Below are positions 6,975-8,796 of a stretch of DNA of 8,796 bases, piece after piece. Position numbers and translations under genes: made by a program. How positions within the stretch are numbered: position 1 is the first letter of the stretch; each line of letters begins with the position of its first letter. The notes below the pieces were generated by a model. It was not told where the DNA came from and ran no database searches. It was given only the letters and a program-made list of their open reading frames with translations. The DNA is from Chloroflexota bacterium. GTDB taxonomy: Bacteria > Chloroflexota > Anaerolineae > Promineifilales > Promineifilaceae. The stretch is taken from positions 1 to 8,796 of the forward strand of contig JAHEEY010000179.1 in NCBI GenBank assembly GCA_024640485.1, written 5' to 3'.

Positions 6975-7685
6975 ATGGCTGTTCTTGAGATTCGTAATGT
7001 CACTTCCGGCTATGGTGAAGTACAGATCCTGTGGGGCGTTGACATCTCCTTGGAGGAAGGGAAACTGACCTCGCTGGTAGGGGCCAACGGCGCCGGCAAA
7101 ACAACCACCATGCGTACGGTGATGGGGCTGCTCAAGCCATGGGGCGGCTCGATCTGGTTCAATGGGCAGGATGTGAGCAAGCTGCCCGCCAACGCTATGG
7201 CGGAAATGGGCGTGGTCCTGGTGCCGGAAGGGCGCCAGCTGTTCACCGACATGTCAGTGGAAGAAAACCTGATCATGGGCGCGTCCCCAAAGCGAGCCAG
7301 GGACCTTGTCGACACAAATTTGGAGCGGGTCTATACCATGTTCCCCCGGTTGAAAGAGCGTCGGGTACAGAAATCCGGCACCCTCAGCGGCGGCGAGCAG
7401 CAGATGCTGGCCGTGGCCCGGGGCATCATGGCAAACCCCATTGTGCTGATGATCGACGAGCTTTCCCTCGGCCTGGCGCCGGTGCTGGTACTGGATCTGT
7501 TTGAGACCCTCAGGGAGTTGAAGCAGACCGGCTTGACCATGATGCTGGTGGAGCAAAACGTGCAGATGGCTCTGGCGGTCAGCGACAATGCCTATGTGCT
7601 GGCTCAAGGAAAGGTTGAACTGCAGGGCCCCAGCCGGGAACTGGCCCGAAACGAGCATGTGCGCTCGGCCTATCTCGGCTTGTAA
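6975..7685 (+). CDS. livF: Branched-chain amino-acid ABC transporter ATP-binding protein LivF
   Basis: This is the second ATPase of the importer, 236 residues long, a normal LivF length. Walker A is GANGAGKTT (36-44, K42), followed by the LivF-typical VPEGRQLF (83-90). The ABC signature is canonical, LSGGEQQ (137-143), Walker B is VLMIDE (157-162), and SLGLAP (164-169) is a LivF hallmark. The switch position reads LVEQN (191-195) with Gln in place of the usual His, which is the family norm for LivF and not a defect. The frame is open well upstream through the end of livG, but the ATG at 6975 is chosen for AAGAGGA at 6962-6968 with 6 bases of spacing and for the family-typical start MAVLEIRNVTSGYG. 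It is the last gene of the operon; terminator-like elements follow. Confidence 0.95.
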   Translation: MAVLEIRNVTSGYGEVQILWGVDISLEEGKLTSLVGANGAGKTTTMRTVMGLLKPWGGSIWFNGQDVSKLPANAMAEMGVVLVPEGRQLFTDMSVEENLIMGASPKRARDLVDTNLERVYTMFPRLKERRVQKSGTLSGGEQQMLAVARGIMANPIVLMIDELSLGLAPVLVLDLFETLRELKQTGLTMMLVEQNVQMALAVSDNAYVLAQGKVELQGPSRELARNEHVRSAYLGL

Positions 7686-7719
7686 TTTTTGGTGGATCGC
7701 ATCTAGACGGAATCGGCCG

Positions 7720-7750
7720 CTGGTTTCCCCGCTGGCGGCACCAGTTTCTG
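7720..7750 (+). terminator. Candidate terminator of the liv operon
   Basis: CTGGT at 7720-7724 pairs with ACCAG at 7740-7744. Inside, CCG (7729-7731) pairs with CGG (7736-7738) around a 4-base loop, with an asymmetric internal loop between the two stems. The stem is followed by TTTCTGTCTGT, a moderately T-rich tail. It starts 34 bases after the livF stop. The short interrupted stem makes it a weak candidate. Confidence 0.35.
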
Positions 7751-7791
7751 TCTGTACTGTTGATGCGCAGGGAAGAGGGGAAAAGAGGACT

Positions 7792-7883
7792 AGCCTGCAG
7801 ACGATTCGGATGAGTCGAGCTGTTCGATCTTGAATCTGACAGCCCCGCACCTCAGCCAGCGTTGTCTGCAGGCTTGTGTTTTT
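7792..7883 (+). terminator. Branched structured element with 11-bp closing stem and T-rich tail
   Basis: AGCCTGCAGAC at 7792-7802 is perfectly complementary to 7864-7874. The enclosed 61 bases can form a hairpin at 7803-7816 (five pairs, GGAT loop) that abuts the closing stem, and another at 7819-7843 (GCTGTT with GACAGC, plus an inner GAT/ATC). A weak third one is possible at 7846-7861. The + strand continues as TTGTGTTTTT (7874-7883), as expected for an intrinsic terminator. On the - strand, where it lies downstream of tupA, the stem is followed by a pyrimidine-rich stretch with a TTTT run, so it may act in both directions. A structured RNA cannot be excluded. Confidence 0.5.
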
Positions 7884-7911
7884 AGGATCGCTTCAAAGCC
7901 GTCGAGCTGCG

Positions 7912-8796
7912 TTAGTTCTGAGACGCGCGCCACAGGGCTGAATCTGGCGTGAAGAGGGGGCTGCCGAACTCCTTCACCCCGAATTGCCCGATCAGCTCCT
8001 GGGTGGGCACCGAGATCAGCCAATCAATGAATTGGTTCGCCAGGTCAACCTTGATGTGGGCGCCTTTGTCAGGATTGATGGCGATTACCCCATAAGGATT
8101 GAAGAGCACCGGGTCGCCTTCGACCACGATCTGTAGATCGGTGCCTTCCAATGTCCGGGCCAGATAGGTGGCCCGATCGCTCAAGGTGTACGCTTCCTGT
8201 TCGTCGGCGATGGTCAGCACCGCGCCCATCCCTTGGCCGGCCGAACTGTACCAGCTGTCGACCGGATCTACGCCGGCAGCTGCCCAAATCGATTTTTCTT
8301 TGATATGGGTGCCGGAATCGTCACCCCGAGAGATGAACCCCGCCTCCGCTGCCGCGATCGCGGCGAACGCCTCGGCAGCATCATCCATCCCGCGTATTCC
8401 AGCGGGATCGTCGGCCGGGCCCAGGATCACGAAATCGTTGTACATCACATCATCGCGGCGGGAGCCGTGGCCGGCTTCCATGAACGCGTCCTCACGGTCG
8501 CGGGCATGGACCAGGAGCACATCGGCATTGCCGTCCTCGCCCAGCTGCAGCGCCTGTCCGGTGCCCACTGCCACCACCTCAACGGTGATGCCGGTTGCTT
8601 TCTCGAACTCAGGTAAGATGAACGCCAGCAAGCCCGAATTCTCCGTACTGGTGGTCGTTGCCAAAATGATGCTTTGACCCTCGCTCGACTCTGTTGTCGT
8701 CTCTGTCGTTGAAGCCGCCGCCGGCTCCGTCGGCGGCACCGATTCTTCAGCGTTGCAAGCCGCTAGGGCAAGTACAAATAGGAGTAAGAACAACCG
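7912..8796 (-). CDS. tupA: Tungstate ABC transporter substrate-binding lipoprotein TupA, 5' partial
   Basis: This is an extracytoplasmic oxyanion-binding protein of the TupA type, which delivers tungstate to a TupB permease and TupC ATPase. The frame runs off the right edge, so the first residues are missing; a TTG at 8793-8791 is probably internal. Counting that codon as 1, the remaining signal-peptide core ends in a canonical lipobox LAAC (C13), followed by a Thr/Ser/Glu-rich tether (14-40). TupA hallmarks follow in order: the anion-binding loop TTTSTENSGLL (46-56), VGTGQAL (76-82), DVLLVHARD (91-99), YNDFVILGP (118-126), SRGDDSGTH (155-163), WYSSAGQGMG (181-190), YTLSDRATYL (202-211) and NPYGVIAINP (232-241). 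Motif set and length fit TupA better than molybdate ModA, WtpA or phosphate PstS. It converges on the liv operon and so belongs to another transcription unit; tupB and tupC are not in the window. Confidence 0.93.
   Translation of the reverse strand, partial: RLFLLLFVLALAACNAEESVPPTEPAAASTTETTTESSEGQSIILATTTSTENSGLLAFILPEFEKATGITVEVVAVGTGQALQLGEDGNADVLLVHARDREDAFMEAGHGSRRDDVMYNDFVILGPADDPAGIRGMDDAAEAFAAIAAAEAGFISRGDDSGTHIKEKSIWAAAGVDPVDSWYSSAGQGMGAVLTIADEQEAYTLSDRATYLARTLEGTDLQIVVEGDPVLFNPYGVIAINPDKGAHIKVDLANQFIDWLISVPTQELIGQFGVKEFGSPLFTPDSALWRASQN

Larger units (their letters stand above)
7686..7911. other. Convergent intergenic region between livF and tupA
   Basis: These 226 bases lie between two genes that face each other. 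They hold a short hairpin at 7720-7744 and a larger branched element at 7792-7883, both listed separately. Short open frames cross the region on both strands, but none has a ribosome binding site or a recognisable product. Confidence 0.7.

Noticed and set aside
2799..7685. Urea importer (UrtABCDE), which has the same gene order
   Set aside because: LivH at 285 residues is much shorter than UrtB, LivG and LivF have Liv-type motifs, and no urease or other nitrogen genes are nearby in the window.
7792..7874. tRNA with a long variable arm on either strand, suggested by the cloverleaf-like shape and 83-base length
   Set aside because: No TTCRA-type T-loop sits at the right distance from the closing stem, no plausible anticodon arm is visible, and the 11-bp closing stem is too long for an acceptor.
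8168..8677. 169-codon + strand frame opposite tupA
   Set aside because: It is a Ser/Ala/Pro-rich shadow of tupA, has no ribosome site and matches no family I know.
7912..8796. Phosphate-binding PstS or molybdate-binding ModA as the identity of the - strand lipoprotein
   Set aside because: The TTTSTENSGLL loop, VHARD and YNDFVILGP motifs are TupA hallmarks and are not the pattern of PstS or ModA.

Overview
The window looks like an ordinary chromosomal segment from a GC-rich, probably monoderm-like bacterium. Chloroflexota (an Anaerolineae- or Caldilineae-type lineage) is my best guess. It rests on the style of the two solute-binding lipoproteins (a lipobox Cys, then a long Ala/Pro/Glu- or Thr/Ser/Glu-rich tether) and on the HAMP-GAF-PAS histidine kinase; I could not test it with a database search. 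Coding density is high. There is no rRNA, tRNA, CRISPR array, insertion sequence, integrase or other mobile-element signature.

Layout. (1) Bases 3-2574, + strand: a two-component pair. A sensor histidine kinase, cut at its 5' end by the window edge, overlaps an OmpR/PhoB-family response regulator by 8 bases. (2) Bases 2575-2798: a gene-free gap holding an AT-rich stretch with an 11-bp-period direct repeat, a -10-like box and a strong Shine-Dalgarno sequence. (3) Bases 2799-7685, + strand: a complete five-gene branched-chain/hydrophobic amino-acid (HAAT, Liv-type) ABC importer in the order binding lipoprotein, livH, livM, livG, livF. A 154-base gap with two stem-loops separates the binding protein from livH. 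livH-livM and livM-livG are joined by 4-base start/stop overlaps, and a 55-base gap with a stem-loop precedes livF. (4) Bases 7686-7911: a convergent intergenic region with a short terminator-like hairpin and an 83-base element closed by a perfect 11-bp stem and followed by a T-rich run. (5) Bases 7912-8796, - strand: a TupA-type tungstate-binding lipoprotein, cut at its 5' end by the right window edge.

How the genes fit together. The lipoprotein would capture an amino acid or related small molecule outside the membrane and deliver it to the LivH/LivM channel, driven by the LivG/LivF ATPases. The two-component pair lies immediately upstream in the same orientation. The gap between them carries a helical-turn-spaced repeat of the kind OmpR/PhoB-type regulators bind, so control of the importer by this pair is a reasonable but unproven inference. 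The tungstate-binding protein belongs to a separate, opposing transcription unit whose permease and ATPase genes would lie beyond the right edge.

I found no clear evidence of a new biological system. The best leads are the non-coding elements: the repeat upstream of the importer, the hairpins between its genes, and the branched structured element at 7792-7883.
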